Positions 45,467 to 53,755 of a stretch of DNA of 64,000 bases are shown piece by piece. The notes under the pieces are model-generated. The model was not told the DNA's origin, searched no databases, and saw nothing but the letters and a program-made list of their open reading frames with translations. Positions within the stretch are counted from its first letter, which is position 1, and each line of letters begins with the position of its first letter. Source of the DNA: AP-15 sp963818695 (GTDB lineage: Bacteria > Pseudomonadota > Alphaproteobacteria > ATCC43930 > CGMCC-115725); the NCBI GenBank assembly GCA_963818695.1, contig CAWFTG010000009.1, positions 62,001 to 126,000 of the forward strand. Direction: 5' to 3'. Position numbers and translations under genes: made by a program.

Positions 45467-46912
45467 ATGGCTGGCGACGCGTTCGACTATGATCTGCTGG
45501 TGATCGGCTCCGGGCCGGCCGGACAGCGCGCGGCAATCCAGGGCGCCAAGCTCGACAAGAAAGTCGCGATCGTCGAACGACGGACCGTGCTCGGCGGCTG
45601 CAGCGTCAATCTCGGCACGATCCCGTCCAAGACCCTGCGCGAGGCGGCGCTCGAACTTTGCGGATATCGCTCGCGGGAATTTTACGGCGCCTCTTATACC
45701 GTGAAACAGCACATCACGATGCAGGATCTGCTGTTTCGCACCGACCGGGTGATCCAGCACGAAATTGACGTTACCCGGCACCAGCTGATGCGCAACGATG
45801 TCGAGCTGATCGCAGCGACGGCGTCATTTGTTGCGCCCGACACCGTTCGCCTCGACTATGTCGATGCCGCGGCGTCCCGCATCGTCAGGGTAAAGAAGAT
45901 CGTCATCGCTGCTGGGGCGGAAACCACCCGCGACCCGCATATCCCGTTCGACGGCGAACGAATTTTCACCAGTGACGACGTCCTGCAGCTCGACCGGCTG
46001 CCGCGGACCCTGGCGGTTGTCGGAGCCGGCGTGATTGGATGCGAATATGCCAGCATCTTCGCCGCTCTCGGCGTTCGGGTGACCCTGATCGACAAACGCG
46101 ATCGTTTATTGCCCTTCGTCGACCACGAAATTGTCGACGAGTTCTGCCACCATCTGCGGGAAAACCGGGTCACCCTGCGGCTCAACGAGAGCGTCGGCAG
46201 GTTGGAGATCATCGAGGATGAGCACGGCCCCCGCGTCAGGCTGCACCTCGACAGCGGCAAGACGATCATTACCGAGAAGGCGCTCTATTCGGTCGGCCGG
46301 ACTGGCGCGACCAGTAAGCTCACCCTCGCGGAGGCTGGCCTGGCTCCTGATAGCCGCGGGCGGCTGGTGGTCGACGCACACTATCGCACCCAGGTTCCCG
46401 GCATCTACGCGGTCGGCGACATGATCGGTTTTCCGGCACTCGCCTCGACCTCGATGGAGCAAGGCCGCCTGGCGGCGTGCCACGCCTTCGGGGTCAAGGC
46501 GCACAGCGTCCCCGAGCGCTTTCCGTACGGGATATACGCGGTTCCGGAAATCTCGATGGTCGGAAAGAACGAGGAGGAGCTGAGCGAAGCCGCCACGCCC
46601 TACGAAATCGGCAAGGCCCGCTACAGAGAGATCGCCCGCGGTCAGATCCTCGGCGACGTCACCGGGCTTTTGAAGCTGATTTTTCACAGCGAGACCCGCC
46701 AGCTCCTCGGCGTCCACATCATCGGCGAGGGGGCGAGCGAACTGATCCATATCGGGCAGGCGGTATTGTCGTTCGGCGGAAAGATCGATTACTTCGTCGA
46801 GACGGTGTTCAATTACCCAACGTTGGCAGAATGCTACAAGGTCGCGGCGTTCGACGGGATAAACCGGCTCGGACTATTTGCAGAACAATCAGAAACTACC
46901 CTGACTGTCTGA
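45467..46912 (+). CDS. sthA: Soluble pyridine nucleotide transhydrogenase SthA
   Basis: A 481-residue FAD flavoprotein that balances NADPH and NADH pools. The FAD motif DYDLLVIGSGPAGQRAAIQG is at the start, and the redox region reads GGCSVNLGTIPSKTLREA. It keeps the first cysteine but has Thr where disulfide reductases have the second, the mark of SthA rather than lipoamide dehydrogenase. A second nucleotide motif (VVGAGVIGCEYASIFAALG) and the dimerisation domain follow. ATG 45467 matches the E. coli N-terminus; ATG 45440 is possible. Confidence 0.9.
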   Translation: MAGDAFDYDLLVIGSGPAGQRAAIQGAKLDKKVAIVERRTVLGGCSVNLGTIPSKTLREAALELCGYRSREFYGASYTVKQHITMQDLLFRTDRVIQHEIDVTRHQLMRNDVELIAATASFVAPDTVRLDYVDAAASRIVRVKKIVIAAGAETTRDPHIPFDGERIFTSDDVLQLDRLPRTLAVVGAGVIGCEYASIFAALGVRVTLIDKRDRLLPFVDHEIVDEFCHHLRENRVTLRLNESVGRLEIIEDEHGPRVRLHLDSGKTIITEKALYSVGRTGATSKLTLAEAGLAPDSRGRLVVDAHYRTQVPGIYAVGDMIGFPALASTSMEQGRLAACHAFGVKAHSVPERFPYGIYAVPEISMVGKNEEELSEAATPYEIGKARYREIARGQILGDVTGLLKLIFHSETRQLLGVHIIGEGASELIHIGQAVLSFGGKIDYFVETVFNYPTLAECYKVAAFDGINRLGLFAEQSETTLTV

Positions 46913-46913
46913 C

Positions 46914-48167
46914 TCACGACGTTTCGGCTGAAACAGCGTTCGCCCGATCGAGCACGGCGTTGAGCAGCACGTTGCCGCCGGCGGTCAGATCGTCGGGCTT
47001 GGCGTCTTCGATCTCGTTGTGGCTGATGCCGCCGACACAGGGCACGAAGACCATCGCGGTCGGCGCGACGCGCGCCATGTAGACGGCGTCATGCCCGGCG
47101 CCGCTGATGATGTCCTGATGCGGGTAGCCTTGCGCTGCGGCGGCGCTGCGCACCGCCGAAACAAGTTCGGGGTCGAACGGGGTCGGCGGGAAATACCAAA
47201 ACTCCTCGACCTCGGTTTCGAGACCGATTGCTGCCCCGGCGGCCTCGCAGGCCTCGCGCAGCTCGCCGTCCATTGCGCTCAGCACCGCGTCATCCGGATG
47301 GCGGAAGTCGACGGTGAAGAACACCCGACCGGGGATCGTGTTGCGCGAATTCGGACTGACCTGCACAAACCCAACCGTCGCGCAGGCATAGGGAGCGTGC
47401 GCATGGCCGATGCGGTTGACGGCCTCGATCATGCGCGCGGCGCCGACCAGCGCGTCGCGGCGCCGCGGCATCGGGGTCGGGCCGGCATGCGCCTCCTGGC
47501 CGGTGACCGTGACCTCATACCAGCGCTGACCTTGCGCGCCGGTGACGACGCCGATCGGCTTCCCGGCGGCTTCTAGAATCGGTCCTTGCTCGATATGCGC
47601 CTCGAAATAGGCGGCGACCGGACCGCCGCCGACCGGCTCGGGCCCGGCAAAGCCGATCCGCTCCAGCTCAGCGCCAAGCGCGACGCCAGTGACATTGTCT
47701 GGCCGCGCCAAGCCCTCCTCCAGATCGAACACACCCGCGAACACGCCCGAGCCGACCATCGCCGGCGAGAACCGCGAGCCCTCCTCATTGGTCCAGGCGA
47801 CGAGCTCGACCGGCGCCTCGGTCTCATAGCCGAGGTCGTTCAATGTGCGCACGACTTCGAGCCCGGCCATAACGCCGTACGCGCCATCAAACTTGCCGCC
47901 GGTCGGCTGCGTGTCGAGATGGCTGCCGGTCATGACCGGCGGGAGGGTCGCGTCACGGCCGGGCCGGCGCGCAAAGATGTTGCCGATCTTGTCGATCCGG
48001 ATGGCGCAACCAGCCTCCTCGCACCACCGGATGAAGAGCCGCCGCGCCTCACCGTCGAGGTCACTTGCCGCGAGCCGGCACACGCCGCCCTTCGGCGTCG
48101 CGCCGATCTGAGCCAATTCCATCAGACTCGCCCACAACCGCTCGCCATTGACCTGCAGGTTCCGCAT
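46914..48167 (-). CDS. Hydantoinase/carbamoylase-family amidohydrolase (M20, AllC-like)
   Basis: A 417-residue zinc peptidase-like enzyme of the N-carbamoyl-L-amino-acid hydrolase/allantoate amidohydrolase group. Metal motifs are TGSHLDTQPTGGKFDGAYGV (His, Asp), WTNEEGSRF (Glu-Glu) and the C-terminal GAGHDAVYM (His). A dimerisation domain lies between about 210 and 330, containing GVVTGAQGQRWYEVTVTGQ. ATG 48167 is preferred over 48221. It may act on carbamoyl amino acids or ureido compounds. It is adjacent to, and convergent with, sthA. Confidence 0.87.
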   Translation of the reverse strand: MRNLQVNGERLWASLMELAQIGATPKGGVCRLAASDLDGEARRLFIRWCEEAGCAIRIDKIGNIFARRPGRDATLPPVMTGSHLDTQPTGGKFDGAYGVMAGLEVVRTLNDLGYETEAPVELVAWTNEEGSRFSPAMVGSGVFAGVFDLEEGLARPDNVTGVALGAELERIGFAGPEPVGGGPVAAYFEAHIEQGPILEAAGKPIGVVTGAQGQRWYEVTVTGQEAHAGPTPMPRRRDALVGAARMIEAVNRIGHAHAPYACATVGFVQVSPNSRNTIPGRVFFTVDFRHPDDAVLSAMDGELREACEAAGAAIGLETEVEEFWYFPPTPFDPELVSAVRSAAAAQGYPHQDIISGAGHDAVYMARVAPTAMVFVPCVGGISHNEIEDAKPDDLTAGGNVLLNAVLDRANAVSAETS

Positions 48168-48253
48168 TTCGCCATCTCTCTTCGCTGGGGTGTTCGGTCC
48201 ATATCGAACAAGGTTATACATTCTGCTCCAGGGGCGCTGAGGGAAGGAAAGTC

Positions 48254-49030
48254 ATGGCGGAAAATGGGCGGCTCACGGCAAGCGGGATCGAGCTCGAAGT
48301 GGTCCGACGCGGCTCAGGGCGCCCAATTCTGGTGTTGCACGGTTTTCAGACCGTCGACCCCGAAGCGCGCTTTGTCAGTCTTCTCGCCCCACAAGGCGAG
48401 GTGATCGCACCTTCCGGACCAGGGTTTGGCCATTCCCCGCGGCCTAGGGATTTCGAGACGGTATACGACCTCGTGCATCTCTACCTGGAGGTTCTCGATA
48501 ACCTGCCGAAGGAGAAGGCGACGCTGGTCGGCTTTTCGTTTGGCGGCTGGCTGGCGGCGGAGCTTGCGGTTGCGTGCAGCCACCGGATCGACAAGCTCGT
48601 CCTCGTCGATCCCGTCGGCATTAAGATCAGCGACCGCGAGACGCCCGATATTCTCGACGTCTTCAACAGATCGCCGGACGAGGTCAGGCGGGCAAGCTGG
48701 CACGACCCGGAGAGGTTCGCGCCGGATTTCAATGCGATGTCCGACGAAGCGTTGACCGTCTACGCGCGCAACCGTGAAGCGCTGTGTCTCTATGCCTGGC
48801 ACCCGTATATGTACAACCCGCAACTGCCGCGCTGGCTCAAGCGGATCAAGGTGCCGACCTTGCTGGTATGGGGCGCGAGCGATCGGGTCGTGACCCCGGA
48901 CTACGGGCGCGCCTACAGCCGGTTGATCCCGGGTTCGCGGTTCGAACTGATCGAGGCCGCCGGGCACCATCCGGAGATCGAGCAGCCCGAAGCCTTTGTC
49001 GACCGGGTTTCCCGTTTTCTCGAGGAGTAG
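48254..49030 (+). CDS. Alpha/beta-hydrolase
   Basis: A 258-residue alpha/beta-hydrolase with the oxyanion motif LVLHGFQTVDPEARF, the nucleophile elbow GFSFGGWLAAELAV (Ser in G-x-S-x-G), a late Asp in WGASDRVVTPDYG and a His in AAGHHPEIEQPEAF. The start ATG 48254 follows GGGAAGGAAAG. The stop is six bases from the next gene, an LLM oxidoreductase whose ribosome site (GAGGAG) overlaps this stop. The two are therefore translationally linked; hydrolase and oxidoreductase probably act on one substrate. Confidence 0.85.
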   Translation: MAENGRLTASGIELEVVRRGSGRPILVLHGFQTVDPEARFVSLLAPQGEVIAPSGPGFGHSPRPRDFETVYDLVHLYLEVLDNLPKEKATLVGFSFGGWLAAELAVACSHRIDKLVLVDPVGIKISDRETPDILDVFNRSPDEVRRASWHDPERFAPDFNAMSDEALTVYARNREALCLYAWHPYMYNPQLPRWLKRIKVPTLLVWGASDRVVTPDYGRAYSRLIPGSRFELIEAAGHHPEIEQPEAFVDRVSRFLEE

Positions 49031-49035
49031 CGGCA

Positions 49036-50244
49036 ATGCAAGCTTGGTATCATTGCGAGAACGTATACCCCTTTGTCCCGCAAGAGGTGCTCGACCGCAC
49101 CAACTCGGTCCGCGCGAGCCTCCCCAACAAATATTGCGATCCGAAGATCGCCGCCGATTTGTTCGAGGAATGCCTCGACGAGCACCTGCTGTGCGACGAT
49201 CTCGGCGTCAATGTCGTCTCGATCGAGCATCATTCGGGGATCAACAGCCTCTACGGCGCGAGCCCGATGATCCTCGGCATCCTCGCCCGGCAGACCAAGA
49301 AGGTCCGGATCCTCAGCCTCGGGACGTTGATCACGATCCGCCCCGACCCGGTGCGCATCGCCGAGGAGTACGCAACTGCCGACGTCATCTCCAAGGGGCG
49401 GCTCGAAATCGGCTTCGTCAAATCGGGCGACAGCGAGATGGTTTCCGGCAACGCCAACCCGGTCGGCTATGTCGAGCGCTTCTGGGAGGCGATCGATCTG
49501 ATCCAGAAGACCTTGACCTCGCATGACGGGCCGTTCAGCTGGGAGGGCAAGCACTACGCGCATCGTCACGTCAACATCTGGCCGCCCGTCTATCAGCGCC
49601 CGCATCCACCGATGTGGGCCGCGACCGGCGACCCGGAGACCTCGGCCGAGCTGGGCCGGCGCGGCATGATCAATGCGCTCGTGCTGCGCGGCCCGGAGGC
49701 CAGCAAGCGCGCCTTCGACACGTACCGCGCGGCGCGCCGCGACGCGGGGCTGCCGGCGCCCGGCACCGATCGGTTCGCGTATGCGGCGCTATGCTATGTC
49801 GGCGACACCGATGAAGAGGGTGTGCGGGTCGGCAGCAAAACCCTGTGGTTCCTCAACACCAGCCTCAAACAGGCGCCGCAATACTCGCGGCTTATGCCGG
49901 GGCGGCAGCCGCCGGAGGTTACCGCACAGAATTATCGCACGCAGCCCCGGCCTGGCGCGCAAGCCGCCCGGCGGCCGGCAGACAGCCTGATCGGCATCAA
50001 CGCCGAGCAGGCGATCGCCCGCGGCATTCTGTGCGCCGGCAACCCGGATACCGTCTACAAGCAGATCATGGACATCTACGACAAGGTCGGCGGGTTCGGC
50101 CATTTCATCTTCATCGGCCGGTCCGGCTTTCTCGACCACCAAGAGGCCGAGAAGGGCATCAGACTTTTGGCAAAGGAAGTTTTGCCGCGCCTGCCGGCGG
50201 CGACTTCGACGCCCGATATCCGCCCGGCGCAGGCCGCCGAATGA
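49036..50244 (+). CDS. LLM-class flavin/F420-type oxidoreductase
   Basis: A 402-residue luciferase-like protein, start ATG 49036 with a GAGGAG ribosome site inside the previous stop region. Blocks VSIEHHSGINSLYGASPMIL, IRPDPVRIAEEYATADVISKGRLEIGFVKSG (in pieces) and RPHPPMWAATGDPET are typical of the group. It is intact, unlike the second LLM gene at 28.9 kb. Substrate and cofactor (FMN or F420) are unknown. It is flanked by alpha/beta-hydrolases on both sides, echoing the LLM-LLM-hydrolase group at 27.9-30.8 kb. Confidence 0.86.
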   Translation: MQAWYHCENVYPFVPQEVLDRTNSVRASLPNKYCDPKIAADLFEECLDEHLLCDDLGVNVVSIEHHSGINSLYGASPMILGILARQTKKVRILSLGTLITIRPDPVRIAEEYATADVISKGRLEIGFVKSGDSEMVSGNANPVGYVERFWEAIDLIQKTLTSHDGPFSWEGKHYAHRHVNIWPPVYQRPHPPMWAATGDPETSAELGRRGMINALVLRGPEASKRAFDTYRAARRDAGLPAPGTDRFAYAALCYVGDTDEEGVRVGSKTLWFLNTSLKQAPQYSRLMPGRQPPEVTAQNYRTQPRPGAQAARRPADSLIGINAEQAIARGILCAGNPDTVYKQIMDIYDKVGGFGHFIFIGRSGFLDHQEAEKGIRLLAKEVLPRLPAATSTPDIRPAQAAE

Positions 50245-50264
50245 GGATTGGACGTTCGCAACAT

Positions 50265-50355
50265 TCGTCGTCCCCGCGGAAGCGGGTACCCAGACCAACC
50301 GGCGCCGCGCTCTGGATCCCTGGGCCCCCGCGTTCGCGGGGCGACGAAATGCAGG
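50265..50355. repeat. Intergenic palindromic repeat
   Basis: The sequence TCGTCCCCGCGGAAGCGGG and, further on, CCCCGCGTTCGCGGGGCGACGA form inverted arms with CCGGCGCCGCGCTCTGGATC between them. It belongs to the widespread alphaproteobacterial REP-like family also seen at 57470-57590 (arms ATACCCGCGAAAGCGGGTAT and a second one) and in part near 20589. It lies between the LLM and the following hydrolase genes. Confidence 0.5.
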
Positions 50356-50382
50356 AGATAAAGCGAAATGCAGGAGATAAAG
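50345..50382 (+). repeat. Tandem 19-base duplication carrying a ribosome-binding site
   Basis: CGAAATGCAGGAGATAAAG occurs twice in perfect tandem (50345-50363 and 50364-50382). Each copy contains GGAG; the second lies about 8 bases before the ATG of the following hydrolase at 50384. The first copy thus gives a second ribosome site that would be about 27 bases away and probably idle. Confidence 0.85.
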
Positions 50383-50383
50383 G

Positions 50384-51346
50384 ATGAATGACGCGACACC
50401 CTGGATCGATCCCGAGCTCATCGCTGCGGGGCAGCTGCTGCAGAGCCGTGGCCTCGTAGCGCCGGACCGCACGCAGGCACCCCTCTCGGAAGTGCGCGCC
50501 GCGGTAGATCGCATCGGTGCCTTCCTCGGCGAAGGATCCGTCCCGCTCCGGCGCGAGCGGGATCTGAGCTTGCCGGGACCGCACGGCCAGGTGCCGTGCC
50601 GACTCTATCTCCCGGACGATGCCGAAAACCCGCCGCTCATGATTTACGCGCATGGCGGCGGGTTCATGCAGGGCAGCCTGCCGAGCTGGAATGCGATGCT
50701 GCGCGAACTCGTCCGCCAGAGCGGCGTCGCCGCACTGTCCGTCGATTATCGGCTGTCGCCCGAGCATCGGTTTCCGGTGGCCTTTGACGAAATGGTCGCG
50801 ATGGTCCGCCTCGCCGCGCGTGAGGGCTCGGGTTTCGGCATCGATCCGACCAGGCTCGCTGTCGGCGGCGATTCCGCCGGCGCCAACCTGGCGCTGGCAG
50901 CCGCTGTCGCGTTGCGGGACGCGGGCGAGCGTGCGCTCGGCTTCATGCTGCTGATTTATGGCTGCTTCTCGACCGATACCGAGAGCGAATCGTGGCAGCG
51001 GTTCGGTCGCGGCGCCGGTCTGTCGCAGACCCAGATGCGCTGGATCTGGGAGACCTATCTCGAGCGTCCGGAGCAGCAGAAAGATTGGCGCGCCGCACCG
51101 GTGCTCGCCGAGCTGTCCGGCCTGCCGCCGGCACATCTGATCGTCGGCAATCTCGATCCGTTGCTCGATGACAGCCATCGGCTCGCCGCGCGCCTCAAAG
51201 AGGCCGGTGTGCCCAGCGAGCTGAGGGTGTACGAGGGTCTCAATCACGGCTTCATCCGCTACGGGCGGCTGGTCGCCGCGGCGCGCCGAGGCGTCGGCGA
51301 CTGTGCTGCCGCCTTGTCCAAGGCACTGGGCACACCGGCGAAATAG
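50384..51346 (+). CDS. Alpha/beta-hydrolase, HSL-type esterase
   Basis: A 320-residue hormone-sensitive-lipase-type esterase. The oxyanion box HGGGFMQGS lies near residue 90, the nucleophile GGDSAGANLA near 165, an acidic residue in GNLDPLLDDSHRL, and a His in LNHGFIRYG. The start ATG 50384 follows a duplicated GGAGATAAAG site. The stop codon (51344-51346) lies at or inside the edge of the truncated MetE-like copy that follows, so the last codons may have been altered by that insertion. It probably hydrolyses a short-chain ester. Confidence 0.86.
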   Translation: MNDATPWIDPELIAAGQLLQSRGLVAPDRTQAPLSEVRAAVDRIGAFLGEGSVPLRRERDLSLPGPHGQVPCRLYLPDDAENPPLMIYAHGGGFMQGSLPSWNAMLRELVRQSGVAALSVDYRLSPEHRFPVAFDEMVAMVRLAAREGSGFGIDPTRLAVGGDSAGANLALAAAVALRDAGERALGFMLLIYGCFSTDTESESWQRFGRGAGLSQTQMRWIWETYLERPEQQKDWRAAPVLAELSGLPPAHLIVGNLDPLLDDSHRLAARLKEAGVPSELRVYEGLNHGFIRYGRLVAAARRGVGDCAAALSKALGTPAK

Positions 51347-51795
51347 AGTTTGGGGTCGGCGGCGCGGATGTGCGCTTCGGCGAGGCCGATTTCGCGGCGC
51401 ACGGTGTTGGTGCCTTCGACCAGCGAGACGCATTTGTGATAGGTGATGCGGCGGGAGAGGCCCTCGCGGCCAAAGCCGCAATCGGTGGTGATAACGAGGC
51501 GCTCGAGCGGGATGTATTCGAGCGCTTTGCGAATGAGGCCGGCGACATGCTAGGCCGGCTCGACGACTGAATTGCAGTGATTGACGACGCCGATGCCGAT
51601 CTTCTTGTCTTGGTGTCAAGCGAGAGCGGCAGGTCCTTGTTCTGCTGATTGGGATTGCCCCGGCAGGTAAGGGACCTCGGCATCACTCCGGCGAGCTGGG
51701 ATCCACACTGGTGAATTCCAGCTCGGCATCGCTGCAGTCGGGCCGGGTCGTCAGGCCATGGTGGCGCGGCTCCTCGACCTGGATCACAGGACATT
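51340..51795 (-). pseudogene. Truncated copy of the MetE-like gene at 56284-57456
   Basis: Bases 51341-51632 are nearly identical in order to 56301-56596, encoding (minus strand) the end of the MetE-like protein. About 100 bases corresponding to 56597-56700 are then missing, and the sequence resumes at the segment for CPVIQVEEPRHHGLTTRPDC up to about 51795. It stops before the N-terminal half. Frame breaks and a stop in the reading frame show that it is not functional. The DNA next to it (51796-51965) is unrelated to the intact gene. Confidence 0.8.
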
Positions 51796-51995
51796 TGGCG
51801 ACGATCTGCGCGATCCCGCCACGTAACGTCTCCAGTGCTTCGCGGACTTCCGGGCAAAATTTCAGTTTGCGGTAGCGCACCGTCAGTTGCTCCGTGAGAC
51901 GCCGCGCCGAGCGATCTCGGCTATCGCCTCCTCGACGGGGATCTCATAGCGCCGATAGGCGCCGGTCTCGGGAGAAGCCCAGACAGACGCGCATG

Positions 51996-52045
51996 ATGCA
52001 AATGCGAATTATGCGCATCTGGTTGCGAGTGATTCTTGTTAGCAA
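51996..52045 (+). promoter_or_regulatory. Candidate Fur/Irr-type iron box(es) before the porin gene
   Basis: TTGCGAGTGATTCTTGTTAGCAA (52023-52045) and the preceding ATGCAAATGCGAATTATGCGCAT (51996-52018) each resemble ferric-uptake-regulator boxes: short palindromic pieces with T-G-A-T-T-C-T or A-A-T-T. They lie about 100 bases upstream of the OprB start and ahead of the DyP peroxidase cluster. The match is by eye only. Confidence 0.4.
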
Positions 52046-52137
52046 AAGCGTGCACTCATTGCATCGCAGATCGAGAGGGGGATCGGATGGGGATCGAGCA
52101 ATTCGGGGGCGGTGATCGGCTGTGCGAGGATCAGGGA

Positions 52138-53664
52138 ATGACAGCGATGGCGCGCGGCCGGGCCCGTTCCGCGTCTCGCGGATTGGCTTGGTCCTCGCTC
52201 CGGCCAATGGCGGCGTTTCTGCCAGCAACCGCCATCTTGGTATTCTATCTCGACGGCAGCTTTGCTCTGGCTGCCCCTCCGCCAATCCAGCTTCCGACCG
52301 AAGAGCAGCTCCAGCCGGCTGAGGAGGTTGCGCCGGGAGGCGGACCCTTCGGGTTTCTGAGCGCGATTTCTCGCACCAATTTTCTGCTCGGCAATATGTG
52401 GGGCCTGCGCCCATTGCTCAGCCAATACGGTATGTCCTTTGCTTTGCAGGAAACCAGCGAGGTGCTCGGTAACGTTACCGGAGGCTCTCGGCAAGGTTTC
52501 GAGTATGACGGGCTGACCCAGATGGCGCTGGCGCTCGATACGCAACGTGCGTTCGGCTGGTATGGTGGGACGTTCCTCGCCAGTGCACTGCAGATTTATG
52601 GGCGCAACCTGAGCGCCGATAATCTCCAAACTTTGCAGACCGCCAGCGGTATCGAGGCCGATCGTGCGACGCGACTGTGGGAACTCTGGTATGACCAAAA
52701 ATTCCTCGAGGAGAACCGGCTCGATGTCAAAATCGGCCAACAGAGCCTCGATCAGGAATTCATCGTCAGCCAGAATGCCCTTTACCTCATCAACACGATG
52801 TTCGGCTGGCCGATGGTGCCGTCGGCGGACCTGCCCGGCGGAGGCCCAGCATATCCGCTCTCGGCGCTCGGCGTGCGCGTGCGGGCGCGACCGGTTGATC
52901 CGGTGACTTTTCTGGTGGGCGCGTTCAGCGGCTCGCCGGCGCCCAAGGGCACTGGCGATCCGCAGATGTTGAACCCGTCGGGCCTCAGCTTTCCGCTGAA
53001 CCAAGGCGTGCTGGTTTTCGGCGAAATGCAGTACCAATACCCGTCGCTCGGTTCCATGCTGTACGCCAGTCAAGAGGAGCCGCTTGCGCGCACCTACAAG
53101 CTGGGCTTTTGGTACGATTCGGAGAACTTCGACGACCTATTGCACGACGATGCCGGTGTTTCGCTGGCGAACCCCGCAAGCACGGGAATACCGCGCACTC
53201 ACCGGGGGAATTGGGGCGTTTATGGCGTCGCGGACCAGCTGGTGTGGCAGGATCCGACGGAAGCCGACCGAACCATCAATCTCTTCTTCCGCGGCTTGGG
53301 TGCCCCGCAGAGCGATCGCAACTTGATCACGTTCAGCCTTAACGCCGGCGTCACCTTTCACGAGCCATTCCCGCACCGCGACGCCGATACCTTCGCCCTC
53401 GGCATGGGCTACGCGAAGGTCAGCGCCGATGCGGCGCGGCTCGATCAGGGCACCGCTTTTTTCACGGGCACCCCGTTCCCAGTCCGCGGCGGCGAGACCT
53501 TCATCGAGGCCACCTACCAGTATCAGGTCATGCCATGGTGGCAATTGCAGCCGGACATTCAGTACGTGTTCAATCCGGGCGGCGGGGTTCTCAACGAGAC
53601 CGGCAACGGACAACGCGTGAAGAACGAGCTCGTGCTGGGGATACGCACCAATATCTTCTTCTGA
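52138..53664 (+). CDS. OprB-family carbohydrate-selective porin
   Basis: A 508-residue outer-membrane beta-barrel of the OprB family. The start ATG 52138 gives a long leader with a hydrophobic stretch (AAFLPATAILVFYLDGSFALA) near residues 24-44. The mature part has many alternating beta strands and ends with the aromatic terminus LVLGIRTNIFF, as expected for barrel recognition. Residues about 165-185 (RLDVKIGQQSLDQEFIVS) are typical. A longer leader from 52087 is possible. It is followed by a secreted propeller and a DyP peroxidase with iron-box-like sites in front, so carbohydrate uptake may not be its role here. Confidence 0.82.
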   Translation: MTAMARGRARSASRGLAWSSLRPMAAFLPATAILVFYLDGSFALAAPPPIQLPTEEQLQPAEEVAPGGGPFGFLSAISRTNFLLGNMWGLRPLLSQYGMSFALQETSEVLGNVTGGSRQGFEYDGLTQMALALDTQRAFGWYGGTFLASALQIYGRNLSADNLQTLQTASGIEADRATRLWELWYDQKFLEENRLDVKIGQQSLDQEFIVSQNALYLINTMFGWPMVPSADLPGGGPAYPLSALGVRVRARPVDPVTFLVGAFSGSPAPKGTGDPQMLNPSGLSFPLNQGVLVFGEMQYQYPSLGSMLYASQEEPLARTYKLGFWYDSENFDDLLHDDAGVSLANPASTGIPRTHRGNWGVYGVADQLVWQDPTEADRTINLFFRGLGAPQSDRNLITFSLNAGVTFHEPFPHRDADTFALGMGYAKVSADAARLDQGTAFFTGTPFPVRGGETFIEATYQYQVMPWWQLQPDIQYVFNPGGGVLNETGNGQRVKNELVLGIRTNIFF

Positions 53665-53696
53665 GGCTTGACGACGTCAGCAACAGATCATAATGT

Positions 53697-53724
53697 GAGT
53701 GACACGCATTCGCAATTCTCATCC
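53697..53724 (+). promoter_or_regulatory. Second candidate iron box before the propeller gene
   Basis: The stretch GCATTCGCAATTCTCATC (53706-53723) with flanking GAGTGACAC resembles the half-sites upstream of the porin (the reverse strand reads GATGAGAATTGCGAATGC). It lies about 35 bases before the gene start at 53756. If real, both boxes would put the porin/propeller/peroxidase group under iron control. Recognised by eye only. Confidence 0.35.
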
Positions 53725-53755
53725 AATGATCGCAGATAAGAAAGGCACGAGATCG

